Positions 12,716 through 22,141 of a stretch of 36,077 nt of DNA are shown here, piece by piece (position 1 is the first letter of the stretch; the number at the start of each line of letters is the position of its first letter). The translations under genes were made by a program, and so were the position numbers. This stretch comes from a virus. The stretch covers positions 1-36,077 of the IMG/VR virus record IMGVR_UViG_3300046512_000093; one strand, written 5' to 3'. The notes under the pieces are model-generated. The model did not search any database, was not told the origin of the DNA, and worked only from the letters and a program-made list of their open reading frames with translations.

Positions 12716-14332
12716 ATGGGTATCGATGTAAAGCAATACCAGGCGCCGGGTCCGGTCGGTGCGAGGTTCATCGCATCGCGCGGCCCGATCGACATCATCA
12801 TGGGGCCGGCCGGCTCCGGAAAAACGGTCGCATCCTGTATCAAGGGACCGTTGACCTCGGCCGCCTACATGCCGATCTGCAAGGATGGCCGCGTGCGGGT
12901 CAAGCTCGTGTGCGTGCGTGACACCTATCGCGACTTCGCCCGAACGGCGCTCGCCAGTTGGCACGAAATGTTCCCGATCGGGCACCCCTGGCAACGGCCG
13001 GAAAAAGGGTATGAGGGTGGGCAAGACCGTCCGGTCAAGCATCATCTCATCTGGGAGGCCTGGCGCGGGCCGGAAAAGGTCATCGTCGAATTCTCGCTCG
13101 AGACCGGCGCGATCGGCGACAACAACGTGATGCAGTTCGTCAAGGGCTACGAGGTCTCGATGGCCTGGGGCAACGAAATCGATCTGCTGGATCCGTCCGT
13201 GCCCGGCGCGCTCTTCATGCGAACCGGCCGCTATCCGCCGGTCGCGCAGATCGCGGACAGTGAGCTGCAGCGCGTTTCGAAGGATGGTCGCGAGGCCATG
13301 CGGAAGATGGGGATCACCGTCGCCGCTGACGAACTCGTGCTGCCGCGCATGTTCTGGGGCGACATGAACCCGCCGGATATCGATCACCCAATCCTTAAGG
13401 AATGCGGCTACAACGACAAGGAAGCCAGGAACCCGGCTTATAATTTTTTCGAGCAGCCCGGCGGCCTCGATCCACTGGCGGAGAACCGCGTCGGGCGTCC
13501 GCGATCGGCTTATGAAATGGACCTGGTCGCGATGCCGGAACATATCTCGCGGCGCATGGTGCACGGCAAGGCCGGCTATGCGCAGGACGGCAAGCCGATT
13601 TATCCGGAGTTCAACGACAAGATCCACGTCGCCGACCAGGCGCTCGATCCGCTGCCGAATGTGCCGTTGTCGGTCGGCTTCGATGCCGGCGGTTCGCCCG
13701 CCGGCGTGATCGGGCAATTCCTGCCGAATGGGCAGTTGCGTTTGCTTGACGAGATCTGTGCCGAGCCGGGCACCGGCGTAGCCCGCTTCGCGATGATGAC
13801 CTATGAGCTGCTGATCGACCGCTACGCCGGCTTCGTCTTTCGGGAAGCCTTCGGCGATCCCTCGGCCTTCTACGGCGCGGATACCCAGAACGGTGAACTT
13901 GCCTTCATGCAAACGCTTGGCAAGGCGCTTTCCCTGAATATTTTTCCGACTGAGAGCAACGAGCCTGGTCTCCGGCAAGACGCGGTGCGCTGGTATTTGG
14001 CGGGTGTCATCGACCAGAGCACGCCGCGAATGATCATCAGCCCTCGGTGTAAGAAGATCATCGGCGGCTTCGCGGCTCACTACAAGCTGACGAAACAGGC
14101 GAGCATCGGCGGAACGGACAAGCTCGCCGCCGTCAAGAACGAATATTCGCATCCGCATGATGGCCTGCAATATCTCTGCCTCGGGCATCGAGGGGCGGCG
14201 GGCGTCATGGAGGACGCGGCAAAACTCGGTCGTCCGGACAACGTTATGACCATGCAACAGCTCCGCGACCAACGCGCAGCGCGCCACCAACAACCAGCCC
14301 GGCCGGGAGATTTCAACGTATGGGATGTCTGA
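12716..14332 (+). CDS. terL: Terminase large subunit
   Basis: This encodes 538 residues from the ATG at 12716. The open frame continues upstream but is not protein-like, and the ribosome site is weak. Walker A GPAGSGKT is at residues 30-37, and a Walker B-like hydrophobic stretch with acidic residues (YEVSMAWGNEIDLLDP) lies at about residues 145-160. The C-terminal nuclease half begins with LSVGFDAGGSPAGVIGQF and includes REAFGDPSAFYGAD and VKNEYSHPHDGLQYLCLG. This is the ATP-driven packaging motor and endonuclease. The type matches podovirus large terminases, consistent with the following genes. The next gene overlaps it by 13 bases. Confidence 0.93.
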   Translation: MGIDVKQYQAPGPVGARFIASRGPIDIIMGPAGSGKTVASCIKGPLTSAAYMPICKDGRVRVKLVCVRDTYRDFARTALASWHEMFPIGHPWQRPEKGYEGGQDRPVKHHLIWEAWRGPEKVIVEFSLETGAIGDNNVMQFVKGYEVSMAWGNEIDLLDPSVPGALFMRTGRYPPVAQIADSELQRVSKDGREAMRKMGITVAADELVLPRMFWGDMNPPDIDHPILKECGYNDKEARNPAYNFFEQPGGLDPLAENRVGRPRSAYEMDLVAMPEHISRRMVHGKAGYAQDGKPIYPEFNDKIHVADQALDPLPNVPLSVGFDAGGSPAGVIGQFLPNGQLRLLDEICAEPGTGVARFAMMTYELLIDRYAGFVFREAFGDPSAFYGADTQNGELAFMQTLGKALSLNIFPTESNEPGLRQDAVRWYLAGVIDQSTPRMIISPRCKKIIGGFAAHYKLTKQASIGGTDKLAAVKNEYSHPHDGLQYLCLGHRGAAGVMEDAAKLGRPDNVMTMQQLRDQRAARHQQPARPGDFNVWDV

Positions 14333-14811
14333 TCGTGCGCTCTCCGGCGGACTGGTCGGACTGCCTCGAAATGGCGGGCTCGCGCGCGTACACGCGTAAG
14401 GCCAACATCTACATGCGCTCGATCGGCGACAGCATGGCGATCGCCGAAGGAGATGATCTGCTCGCTCTCGCCTTCCTCTGCCGCGACGATCTCGGCCAGC
14501 TCGAGTTCGCGCTCGCCATCAAGCCGGAGGCCTCGCGACACATGCGCCGGCTCTGCCGCCTTGCCCACTTAACGCTTGGCCGCCTGGCCGAGACTGGCAC
14601 CGTCATCATCTGCCACGTGATGACGGGAAACGAGACCGGGGCGCGCATGGCGCGTCTTGTCGGCTTCGTCCCCTCGCAAGGCACCATGTGGATTTTCAAA
14701 GGGGCAGCGGACGATGCAAGCGATATCGGGATTGTTCGGCGGCAGCAGTTCGAACTCGGCGGCGACGAAAGCGGCGGCGAATTCGGCGCAGCTGCAGCAA
14801 GTGGCGAATGA
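14320..14811 (+). CDS. GNAT-like protein, T7 gp13-type internal virion protein
   Basis: This encodes 163 residues. The central part reads as a small acetyltransferase-like fold: DDLLALAFLCRDDLGQLEFA, IKPEASRHMRRLCRLAHLTL, TVIICHVMTGNETGARMARL and VGFVPSQGTMWIF. T7-like phages carry a gp13 protein of similar fold and place, needed for virion assembly. Overlap with the large terminase and with the next small gene (98 bases) indicates coupling. The last 35 residues lie in that overlap and look less conserved. Enzymatic activity is not implied, because the usual acetyl-CoA-binding RxxGxG/A loop is not clear here. Confidence 0.7.
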   Translation: MGCLIVRSPADWSDCLEMAGSRAYTRKANIYMRSIGDSMAIAEGDDLLALAFLCRDDLGQLEFALAIKPEASRHMRRLCRLAHLTLGRLAETGTVIICHVMTGNETGARMARLVGFVPSQGTMWIFKGAADDASDIGIVRRQQFELGGDESGGEFGAAAASGE

Positions 14812-14929
14812 TCGCCAGCTCGCCACCCTGCAACAGCAGGACAGCGCCGTCGCCTCGACACGCAAACAGCCGCGCGGCCGCCGGCTCTTCGAAGATGGTC
14901 CGGATAGTGCCTCGGCGGTGCTCGGCTGA
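14714..14929 (+). CDS. Small head-proximal protein
   Basis: This encodes 71 residues from the ATG at 14714, with AAAGGGG upstream. The sequence starts MQAISGLFGGSSSNSAATKA and ends with a basic RKQPRGRRLFEDGPDS stretch. Small Ser/Ala-rich proteins of this type commonly sit just before podovirus portal genes. It overlaps the preceding gene by 98 bases and the portal start by one base (TGATG). Function unknown. Confidence 0.65.
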   Translation: MQAISGLFGGSSSNSAATKAAANSAQLQQVANDRQLATLQQQDSAVASTRKQPRGRRLFEDGPDSASAVLG

Positions 14930-16536
14930 TGGCGGGTCCGGATCTCGCTCCCGTCAAGCGCCGGTCGGAACGCACCTGGACGCTTCGTTCCCCCTGGGAC
15001 AGCATCTATTGCGAGGCCTATGATTTCGCGATCCCGATGCGCCGACCCGGCGGCAACGGCAAGCGCAAGTCCAGCCCCGATCGCCTATTCGACATGACAG
15101 CGCCGATGTCGGCCATGTACTTCGCCGGCAACCTGCAGCGCGATCTTTTCCCCGCCGGCCAGCCGACCTTCGTGCTGGAAACCGGCCCGCTGGCCGCCAT
15201 GCTCATTGGCGAGGACGGCGTCAAACAGCTTAACCGTCAGCTCGACAATATCGCCCGCCTGATGCATCCGTTCTTCAATGCGGGCGATTGGGATACGGCG
15301 CTGCACGAGGCCTGCATCGATCTCGCCGTCGGCACGGCCGCCATCCTGCCGGTGAAGGGCACGCGCAACAATCCGGTGATGTTCTGCTGCATTCCGTTCG
15401 ATCAGCTGGCGATCGGCGTCGACGCCTATGGCCGCGTCAACTTCGTATCCTGGAAACAGACGCTCACTTACGAGCAGCTGATCGCCGCCTTCCCGAAAGG
15501 CGAATATCCGGAAGGTCTGAGCGACAAGGCGAAGAACAATCCGAGCACGGAAGTCGAGCTGATACAGGATTTCTGGGCCGACGCCGATCCCGATGGCGGC
15601 TGGCATTTTGGCGCCTATCTGCGGGAATGCAGCAACTTCATCGTTTACGAGCGCTATCGAACCCAGCCGATCGCCATCCCGCGCTATTACCGCGTTCCGG
15701 GCGAGGCTTATGGCCGTGGTGTAATCCTGACCGCGCTACCGTCGATCAAGACGGTCAATAAGGCCCAGGAGCTGACGCTCAAATCCGCTGCCATCTCCAT
15801 GCTCGGCATCTGGGGTTATCGCGCCGGTGGCACCTTCAATCCGAACACTGTGCGTATGGGTCCCGGTGAATTCTGGGCTATGCAATCGACTGGCGGCATG
15901 CTCGGGCCAGATGTCCAGCGGCTCGACGCGGCCTCCGGCAATCTGCAGGTCGCCCAGCTCGTCACGGAAGGCCTGCAGAACCAGATCAAACAGGCGATGT
16001 ATGACGAACGGCTCCCGGATTATAACGGCACACCGCGTTCCGCCTCGGAGATGGCGGGGCGCTTGCAGCAAAAGGCCAATATCCACATCGGCGCCTATGG
16101 CCGCCTGGTCAATGAAATCATGCCGGTGATCGTGCCGCGCGTCGCCGAGATCCTCTATGATTTCGGCATCCTGTCGGAGCAAGCCCGCATCGACGATCTG
16201 CTGGTGACGGTCAAGGTGCGCTCGCCGATGGCGGCCGCGCTGAATGCCGATCGGCTGGCGGCGATCGCTAATTATCACGACATGGTGGTTGCGTTCGCCG
16301 GGCAAGACAAGGTGGCGCTCTATCTCGACCAGGACAAGGTGATGGACCGCATCGCCGACGGCCTGCAGATCGACAAGGATCTCATTCCCGACGACGACGC
16401 GAAAGCAAAAGTCGTCGAGAATATGCAAGCGGCGCAGCAACAACAGATGGCTGCCATGTTCGCCCAGAGCGCGGCGGCCAAGGCGCCCGAGGTCATCGGT
16501 AACGCAATCACCAACTCCATGCCAAAGGCTGCCTGA
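14929..16536 (+). CDS. Portal (head-tail connector) protein, T7 gp8 type
   Basis: This encodes 535 residues. The N-terminus KRRSERTWTLRSPWDSIYCE and the segment SPDRLFDMTAPMSAMYFAGN, followed by LQRDLFPAGQPTFVLETG, are typical of the T7-type head-tail connector family, as are IKTVNKAQELTLKSAAISML and ENQIKQAMYDERL-like helices in the middle and a Gln/Ala-rich C-terminus. It forms the dodecameric portal through which DNA is packaged and which joins the tail tubular proteins. Length (535) matches T7 gp8 (536). It overlaps its neighbours by one base on each side. Confidence 0.92.
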   Translation: MAGPDLAPVKRRSERTWTLRSPWDSIYCEAYDFAIPMRRPGGNGKRKSSPDRLFDMTAPMSAMYFAGNLQRDLFPAGQPTFVLETGPLAAMLIGEDGVKQLNRQLDNIARLMHPFFNAGDWDTALHEACIDLAVGTAAILPVKGTRNNPVMFCCIPFDQLAIGVDAYGRVNFVSWKQTLTYEQLIAAFPKGEYPEGLSDKAKNNPSTEVELIQDFWADADPDGGWHFGAYLRECSNFIVYERYRTQPIAIPRYYRVPGEAYGRGVILTALPSIKTVNKAQELTLKSAAISMLGIWGYRAGGTFNPNTVRMGPGEFWAMQSTGGMLGPDVQRLDAASGNLQVAQLVTEGLQNQIKQAMYDERLPDYNGTPRSASEMAGRLQQKANIHIGAYGRLVNEIMPVIVPRVAEILYDFGILSEQARIDDLLVTVKVRSPMAAALNADRLAAIANYHDMVVAFAGQDKVALYLDQDKVMDRIADGLQIDKDLIPDDDAKAKVVENMQAAQQQQMAAMFAQSAAAKAPEVIGNAITNSMPKAA

Positions 16537-16916
16537 TGTCTGGTCCCTTCGTCGCGTCGCGCGTGGCGCAACCTCTCGATCTGCTCGAACAGGGCGCCGC
16601 CGGCGACGGCTGGGAGGGCCTCAATGCACTTTTCGCCCCCGTCCAGGATGTCGAGCTGCAGCCGTCCGACCAGGTCGCGATGCTGTTCTATGGCCTCTAC
16701 ATCTCGCAAGGCCGCGAGATGATCGAATGGCTGATGGACATCACCATCCGCCAGCCGCTGCGGGCAACGGGCCAGACGTTAGAACAAACGGCGCTGATGA
16801 CGGCCACCCGCCAGGGCATCAACGGCGTCGGCGAAGCCGTCCTGAAGGCGATCGCCAAGGGCAAGGAACTGGCGGAAGAGCCTAAACCCGCACCCCCGAA
16901 GGGAGATACCCCATGA
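16536..16916 (+). CDS. Hypothetical virion-assembly protein
   Basis: This encodes 126 residues between portal and scaffold, starting in a TGATG overlap. It is helical (LDLLEQGAAGDGWEGLNALF, DQVAMLFYGLYISQGREMIE) with a Pro/Lys-rich tail. No family recognised. Such genes between portal and scaffold are usual in podoviruses of alphaproteobacteria and probably act in head assembly. Confidence 0.75.
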   Translation: MSGPFVASRVAQPLDLLEQGAAGDGWEGLNALFAPVQDVELQPSDQVAMLFYGLYISQGREMIEWLMDITIRQPLRATGQTLEQTALMTATRQGINGVGEAVLKAIAKGKELAEEPKPAPPKGDTP

Positions 16917-17854
16917 AATTCTTTCTCGAAAATCTCTTGCGCAGTCCTGATGACGGCGGCGGCAGTGGCGGCGGTGACGGGGCCGCTGCCGCTGGCGCTG
17001 CAGCGTCGGGCGCGGCGGCCGCAGCGGCATCTCCTTCCGCAGCGGCAGCACCTGGCGCGGCGGAAGCCGCAGCCGGCGCAGCGGCGGCAGCCGGCGGTAA
17101 TCCAACGCCGGCTGTCGTCGATACCTACAAGCCGACCGGTCTGGCTGATCATCTGCTCGGCAAGAGCAACAACGAGACGATCGACAATCTCGCCAAGGCG
17201 TTGAACGGCTATCGCGAGCGTGATGCTGCAAACAATATCCCGGAAAAGGCCGAGGCCTATGCCGAGTTTGCGGATCTGCCGGAGACGATCAAATCGCATA
17301 TGGAAACGCTGAAGGGCGACAAGCTGTTCGAGCGGGTCTCGGCAAAGGCGCTCGAGATGAAAGTGCCACTGCCGGCATTCCAGGCGCTGACGACAGAAAT
17401 GATGTCGGCGGCGGCCGAGATCGGTCTCCTCGAGCCGCCGATCGACTTCGAGGCGGAAAAGGCGGCGTTGGTCCCTGCCACGGCTAAGCATCTGAGCGCG
17501 ACAGAGCAGACGGCGGCCCGCGAACGGCGGATGAGCGACAATTTTTCCTATATCGACGCCATGGTGGCGCGCGGCGCCGACAAGGGTGGTCTATCCAAGG
17601 AAGCGGCCGAGTTCGGCAAGGCCATGCTCGGCGACACGGCGCGCGGTCATGAGTTCATCGAATTCTTCCGCTCCATGGTCGCGGGCAGTGGAACCCAGCC
17701 GTTCAATGGTGGCGTCGCGGCGCCAAACGATGGTCGCGAGGCGCTCCGTCAGGAAATGGCAAAGCCGGAAAACACGGTCGGCAACGCGAAATTCAACCGC
17801 GCCTCCCACGACGCTCTGCAGCAAAAATATCAGGCTCTGCTCGGCAAGGGCTGA
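16913..17854 (+). CDS. Capsid assembly scaffold protein
   Basis: This encodes 313 residues. An Ala/Gly-rich N-terminal region (residues about 15-65) is followed by a soluble helical part (LADHLLGKSNNETIDNLAKA, LNGYRERDAANNIPEKAEAY, EFADLPETIKSHMETLKGDK) typical of podovirus scaffolds. It ends in a charged helix (NRASHDALQQKYQALLGKG), where scaffolds usually contact the coat protein. The position directly before the major capsid gene fits. It is overlapped by four bases by its upstream neighbour and followed by a hairpin. Confidence 0.88.
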   Translation: MKFFLENLLRSPDDGGGSGGGDGAAAAGAAASGAAAAAASPSAAAAPGAAEAAAGAAAAAGGNPTPAVVDTYKPTGLADHLLGKSNNETIDNLAKALNGYRERDAANNIPEKAEAYAEFADLPETIKSHMETLKGDKLFERVSAKALEMKVPLPAFQALTTEMMSAAAEIGLLEPPIDFEAEKAALVPATAKHLSATEQTAARERRMSDNFSYIDAMVARGADKGGLSKEAAEFGKAMLGDTARGHEFIEFFRSMVAGSGTQPFNGGVAAPNDGREALRQEMAKPENTVGNAKFNRASHDALQQKYQALLGKG

Positions 17855-17871
17855 GCCGCACTGAACGGCTC
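17853..17871 (+). other. Intergenic hairpin carrying the CGCACTGAA motif
   Basis: GAGCCG (17853-17858) pairs with CGGCTC (17866-17871), so most of CGCACTGAA (17857-17865, complement of TTCAGTGCG) lies in the loop. It begins inside the scaffold stop codon. It may be a processing or stabilising hairpin upstream of the major capsid message. The gap 17855-18014 holds no gene. Confidence 0.5.
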
Positions 17872-18014
17872 CCGCCCGATGGCAGGCTTTGCACTGCATA
17901 CCGGACGGGAGCGACCTGGACGAAGCGCTGGCTATCCTTCACCGGACCCGGCGCGGACGCCGGCTAATCGGCCCTCACGGTGATTTCGTCCATCACTCCT
18001 TTGAGGGCCACACC

Positions 18015-18965
18015 ATGGCAGTAGAAAATTGGTTCATAGAACTCATCCGCGACAAGACGCGCCTGCGTTATTCCCAGCAGGGCGGCTATCTCGATGACAC
18101 GATGACGCGCGGCGACGGCCACGCCGGTGAGATCAAATTCCCGGTCGCCGGCGGCACGATTCAGATGTACGAGCTGACTGGCGCCATTCAGGAAATCGAC
18201 GCGTCCAGCATCAACATGGACACCGTCAGCCTGTCCATCCGCGATTTCGAAGCTGCGTCCTATTTCCGCCAGCAGGATGTCCGGAAGATGGGACCGAGCC
18301 AGCAGGATGCTCTGGCGAAGCTCATGGCGCGGTCGGTTCGTGTCAAGCGCGATACGCTCAAGTTCGATGCATTGAATGCCTTTTCCGGTGCGACGTCGCC
18401 GCTGACCGATGCCCCGGTGACGGTGGAAACGATCGGCGACGGCTCGGCCGTAATTGACCTCGATACGGCCGTCTACATCGGCGACAGCATCGCCGGTTCT
18501 GGCGCTGAAGACGACATGTACTATCCGATCCCCTATGCCTGGTTCTCGCAGCTCATGATGTACAAGCAGTTTTCGAACTCGCAGTACCAGGGGCCTACGG
18601 ATCAATGGTGGGCTAGCAGCGCCAAGGTGCGTCTTAAGACCTTTCAGGGCGTCCACTTCATGGCGCTCCCGAATGCGATGTTCCGCTTTGGCACCGGTGC
18701 TTACGGCACTGGCACCGGCCAGAACCCCTTCGATCCTGCCGGCTACCTCGACACCTTCGCCTGGGCGAAGGACGCCGTTGGTTCGGAAATCGAATGGGAT
18801 CAGGAGAACATGACCATCGATCCCCAGCCGCAGCTGAAGGGAACGCCCAACCTCTGCAAGGTCCAGCTCTCCGGCAACTCGCTCGGTATCCTGCCGGAAG
18901 GCGTCAAGCGCATCCGCATGAAAGCCATCAACAAGGCCGCGCTCGCCACGGCCGGCGGTGGTTGA
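18015..18965 (+). CDS. Major capsid protein
   Basis: This encodes 316 residues from the ATG at 18015 (MAVENWFIELIRDKTRLRYS). An open frame extends upstream but is not protein-like and has no start with a ribosome site. The N-terminus QQGGYLDDTMTRGDGHAGEI and FEAASYFRQQDVRKMGPSQQ resemble the capsid proteins of podoviruses with HK97-fold coats. Position after the scaffold gene and the hairpins flanking it, which suit high expression, support the call. No protease is seen nearby, so assembly without maturation cleavage is likely, as in T7. Confidence 0.82.
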   Translation: MAVENWFIELIRDKTRLRYSQQGGYLDDTMTRGDGHAGEIKFPVAGGTIQMYELTGAIQEIDASSINMDTVSLSIRDFEAASYFRQQDVRKMGPSQQDALAKLMARSVRVKRDTLKFDALNAFSGATSPLTDAPVTVETIGDGSAVIDLDTAVYIGDSIAGSGAEDDMYYPIPYAWFSQLMMYKQFSNSQYQGPTDQWWASSAKVRLKTFQGVHFMALPNAMFRFGTGAYGTGTGQNPFDPAGYLDTFAWAKDAVGSEIEWDQENMTIDPQPQLKGTPNLCKVQLSGNSLGILPEGVKRIRMKAINKAALATAGGG

Positions 18966-18979
18966 CGTTTCGGGGTGAC

Positions 18980-19002
18980 GGTCGCGCCCAGGCGGCGCGA
19001 CC
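18980..19002 (+). terminator. Hairpin after the major capsid gene
   Basis: GGTCGCGCC (18980-18988) pairs with GGCGCGACC (18994-19002), nine perfect pairs around a five-base loop, 14 bases after the stop. There is no T run. A partial terminator or 3'-stabilising hairpin is likely, allowing the capsid message to accumulate. Confidence 0.5.
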
Positions 19003-19041
19003 GGTTTCCGTCTCCATCATTGAAATCGAAAGGGTCATATC

Positions 19042-19314
19042 ATGGCTGCCAACAAATACGCGCTCGTCACCGCTGGCCGTTCGGTCACGCTGTCGAACAC
19101 GCGCATCATCAAGTTCTTCAACTTTGTGACCGACGACACGCTCGCCCAGGTCACGACCGCCGGCTACTTCGACACTTGCGTCAAGGATCTGTCCGTCAAT
19201 TCGATCATCCACGCAGTGATCGATGCCGACGGAACGCCGGCCTACGCGGATCTCCGCATCGCCACCATCCCGGCCAATGGCACGCTTGTCACGGTCGTGA
19301 ACCTCAGCGCCTGA
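19042..19314 (+). CDS. Small structural protein, possible capsid decoration protein
   Basis: This encodes 90 residues with AAAGGG before the ATG. It is beta-rich and hydrophobic (NKYALVTAGRSVTLSNTRII, KFFNFVTDDTLAQVTTAGYF) and ends in TLVTVVNLSA. Its place, between two hairpins right after the capsid gene, suggests a highly expressed head protein such as a decoration protein. No family recognised. Confidence 0.7.
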   Translation: MAANKYALVTAGRSVTLSNTRIIKFFNFVTDDTLAQVTTAGYFDTCVKDLSVNSIIHAVIDADGTPAYADLRIATIPANGTLVTVVNLSA

Positions 19315-19330
19315 TCACCAGGCCGACTTC

Positions 19331-19360
19331 GCCGCGGCGGCATGATCGCCGCGGCTTTTT
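19331..19360 (+). terminator. Intrinsic terminator before the tail genes
   Basis: GCCGCGGCG (19331-19339) pairs perfectly with CGCCGCGGC (19347-19355), followed directly by TTTTT. It separates the highly expressed capsid genes from the tail genes, much as T7 has its main terminator after gene 10. Confidence 0.85.
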
Positions 19361-19378
19361 CCATTCGAGGGCGGCAGC

Positions 19379-20029
19379 ATGAGCATCGACAAGGCAACCA
19401 TCGTCAATTGGGCTCTGACCGATATCGGCGCCGGCCCGATGTTCTCGATCGACGACGACGGCGATCTCGCCATGCAGGTCGCGGCGACCTGGGATCGTGT
19501 CGTTGACGGCACGTTCGGCAAGCACGACTGGACCTTCTGCCGGATCACCGCGATCATGAACCGCGACGCCGCCACGCCGGAAAACGGCTGGAAATACGGC
19601 TATCAGCTTCCAAGCCCCCGCCTTTCCAATCCCCTCGCCTATCTGCCGGATCCGGCGCGCTGCCGCGACGTGATCCGTCATTTCACGCTGCAGCAAGGCA
19701 AGATGTACTGCAACGAGCCGTCCGCCTGGGCAGTCTATAAGACCTATGTCGACCCGGACTATTGGGATCCTGCTTTCCGCGCCGCCTTCGTCATCGCCCT
19801 TGCCGGCATGCTTGCCGTGCCGGTCTGGCAGGATGAGGACATGCGCGATCGACGCCTGGCGCAAGCCTTCGGAAGTCCGTCGCTGCAGGGAACCGGCGGC
19901 GAGATCGGCCGGCTGATGGCGCAGGACAAGGCCTCCGCGCCGATCGGCGAACATCCCCTCCTCGCCCATGATCCGCTTTCGGACGTGCGCCCGACCGGCG
20001 CTGGCGACGCCTGGTATGGGAGGTGGTAG
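19379..20029 (+). CDS. Tail tubular protein A, T7 gp11 type
   Basis: This encodes 216 residues with GAGGGCGG before the ATG. The N-terminus SIDKATIVNWALTDIGAGPM, followed by AATWDRVVDGTFGKHDWTFC, is the usual opening of gp11-type proteins, as is LPSPRLSNPLAYLPDP. A conserved helical middle (YWDPAFRAAFVIALAGMLAV) follows. It forms the ring between portal and tail nozzle. Length is close to T7 gp11 (196). It is immediately followed by the second tail tubular gene. Confidence 0.9.
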   Translation: MSIDKATIVNWALTDIGAGPMFSIDDDGDLAMQVAATWDRVVDGTFGKHDWTFCRITAIMNRDAATPENGWKYGYQLPSPRLSNPLAYLPDPARCRDVIRHFTLQQGKMYCNEPSAWAVYKTYVDPDYWDPAFRAAFVIALAGMLAVPVWQDEDMRDRRLAQAFGSPSLQGTGGEIGRLMAQDKASAPIGEHPLLAHDPLSDVRPTGAGDAWYGRW

Positions 20030-22141
20030 ATGGCTAAAGCCGCTGGACCGCTCAAAAGCTCGGCCAATGCCGGCCAGCTCTCCAAAGACCTGGCCGGCAA
20101 GGTCGGCATCAAGGAATATTACAACGGCGCCCTGCAGATGCTCGGCGTCGAGCCGATCCCGCAGGCCGGCTTCGATCTGCTGCCCGGTTCGGCCTATGTC
20201 GGATCCGTTCCCTCTGCCGCCGTCCGCAAGGCTGTGCTGAATGCCAATGCCAGCCTTTCCTATGTGCTGATCTTCACGGCCGGCAGCGTCGATATCTGGC
20301 GCAACGATCGCGTCAAGGTCGCGACGATCGCGCTCGCCTCGATCACCGCCGGCATGTTGCCGGACCTGAGCTTTTACGGCGAAGCCGATACGGTCGGCAT
20401 TTTCCACACGTCGCTCACCTATGGCATCCGCCTGCTGCGCGATGCCGCCAACGACGCGATCTGGACGGTCGGCAACTGGCCTTTCGAGGATATCCCCGAC
20501 GTCGATCTCGGCGGGGTCTATACGACGGTCGATGATTACTGGTCGCTCTACATAAAATGGGCTGATGCTGCGGCCGCGCTCGTCATGAACATAGAAATCG
20601 AGGGAAATCTCACCTCCGCCGTGCGCCTGGTCGATCACACCACGGGCGCCGTGATCGCGCCGAATTCCGCCGTCGATCTCGACTGGACCAATTTCGCCAC
20701 GCTGTTGCGTGCCGAGATCCGTGCCCTGCCCGGCATGAGCAGCGACGTCGATATCCAGTTCGACGATGCGCAGTCCGCCGACAATTATCGCGCCCTTAAC
20801 ATCGTCTTTTCCGGAAGCCTTTCGGGTTCGGAATACGCCGTCACCGCCAACGTCACCAACACCTCGGACGCCTCCGTTATCGCCGCGCATATCGAGATCG
20901 GCGACACGGTCGGCGAACCGCTGATTTCGGCGACGCGCGGCGGCTTTGCCGGGCTCGAGCTGTATCAGGATCGCGGCGTCTATTATGCGCCGAAGGCAAA
21001 GACGGCATCGCTCGCTTCCTCGGAAATCGGCGAATATTTCAATCTCAACATCAAGAGCACGGCCGATAACGGCGCCCGCCTCGATGCGCTGCGATCGCAG
21101 ACCTCGGAAACGATCCGCCATGTGCTCGACAACACCTATCTGGTGGTGATGACCGACAAGGCGGAATGGTTCGCCAGCAACCGCACCGTCAGCCGCAACG
21201 ATCCGCTGAATTTCGTCCGGGCCTCGGAAATCGGCTCGAAGGCCAATTGCAAGCCCGTCGTACTCGAGGGCGACGTCTATTTCATCTCTCCTGATGGCGG
21301 CAAGCTCTATTCGATCGCCTATGACGCGGTTTCGACGACCTATGTCCCTGATAGTAAGAACGATCTCGACAAGGATCTCGTCTCCAACATCAAGCGGATG
21401 GCGGTGCAGCGCAAAATCGGCACGACGACCTCGAGCCGGCTGTGGATGCTGCGCGAGGACGGCAGGCTGGTTTGCGTCGTCGTCAACAAGACGCAACAGA
21501 TCAATGCCGCTTGCGAATGGCCCGTGGTCGGCGGCGGCCTGGTCAAGGACATGGTTGTCGATGGGCTCGAACAGGTCTGGATCACCGTCGATCGCGGCGG
21601 CCAGATCTCGGAAGAGATCCTCGAGGAGCAAAGCGTCAACCTCTTCCGCCAGGCCTATGCGGTGACGACCGATCTCGCCGGCCGCGCTTCGGGCCTCGCC
21701 GCGTTGAACGGTAAGACGGTCTGGGCCGAGATCTCGGGCGATATCTACGGGCCGTTCACGGTCTCGAGCAATGCGATCGACACGGAAGTTCCCTCGGCTG
21801 CGGCAAAAATCGGCCTCTGGACGGCGCCGATCTTCGAAAGCATGCCGTTCATCCTGGTCAATCCGGACGATACCGTCGTGCGCCGGCCCGGCGCCGTCAA
21901 GTCGGCAAAGCTCTACATCATGGATGCGACCAGCCTCGCGATCGGCGCCAACGGCCGGGCGGCGAAGAACATCCCACTGAACCGCATGAGTGACGATCTT
22001 ACACTGCCGCCACAGGGCTATACGGGCCATGTCGTCGTGCTCGGTCTGATCGGGGCGACGATGGATCCCACGCTCACCATTACGCAAATCCGGCCGGGTC
22101 GGCTGCGGCTTCGCGATTACATTCCGGGGGTCAAGCTCTAA
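20030..22141 (+). CDS. Tail tubular protein B (nozzle), T7 gp12 type
   Basis: This encodes 703 residues, starting directly after the preceding TAG. It is beta-rich throughout and has the pattern of gp12-type nozzle proteins: GVEPIPQAGFDLLPGSAYVG near the N-terminus and VVMTDKAEWFASNRTVSRND in the middle. KMAVQRKIGTTTSSRLW-like and QISEEILEEQSVNLFRQAYA segments follow. With tail tubular protein A it makes the short non-contractile tail and contacts the tailspikes. Size is slightly below T7 gp12 (794). Confidence 0.88.
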   Translation: MAKAAGPLKSSANAGQLSKDLAGKVGIKEYYNGALQMLGVEPIPQAGFDLLPGSAYVGSVPSAAVRKAVLNANASLSYVLIFTAGSVDIWRNDRVKVATIALASITAGMLPDLSFYGEADTVGIFHTSLTYGIRLLRDAANDAIWTVGNWPFEDIPDVDLGGVYTTVDDYWSLYIKWADAAAALVMNIEIEGNLTSAVRLVDHTTGAVIAPNSAVDLDWTNFATLLRAEIRALPGMSSDVDIQFDDAQSADNYRALNIVFSGSLSGSEYAVTANVTNTSDASVIAAHIEIGDTVGEPLISATRGGFAGLELYQDRGVYYAPKAKTASLASSEIGEYFNLNIKSTADNGARLDALRSQTSETIRHVLDNTYLVVMTDKAEWFASNRTVSRNDPLNFVRASEIGSKANCKPVVLEGDVYFISPDGGKLYSIAYDAVSTTYVPDSKNDLDKDLVSNIKRMAVQRKIGTTTSSRLWMLREDGRLVCVVVNKTQQINAACEWPVVGGGLVKDMVVDGLEQVWITVDRGGQISEEILEEQSVNLFRQAYAVTTDLAGRASGLAALNGKTVWAEISGDIYGPFTVSSNAIDTEVPSAAAKIGLWTAPIFESMPFILVNPDDTVVRRPGAVKSAKLYIMDATSLAIGANGRAAKNIPLNRMSDDLTLPPQGYTGHVVVLGLIGATMDPTLTITQIRPGRLRLRDYIPGVKL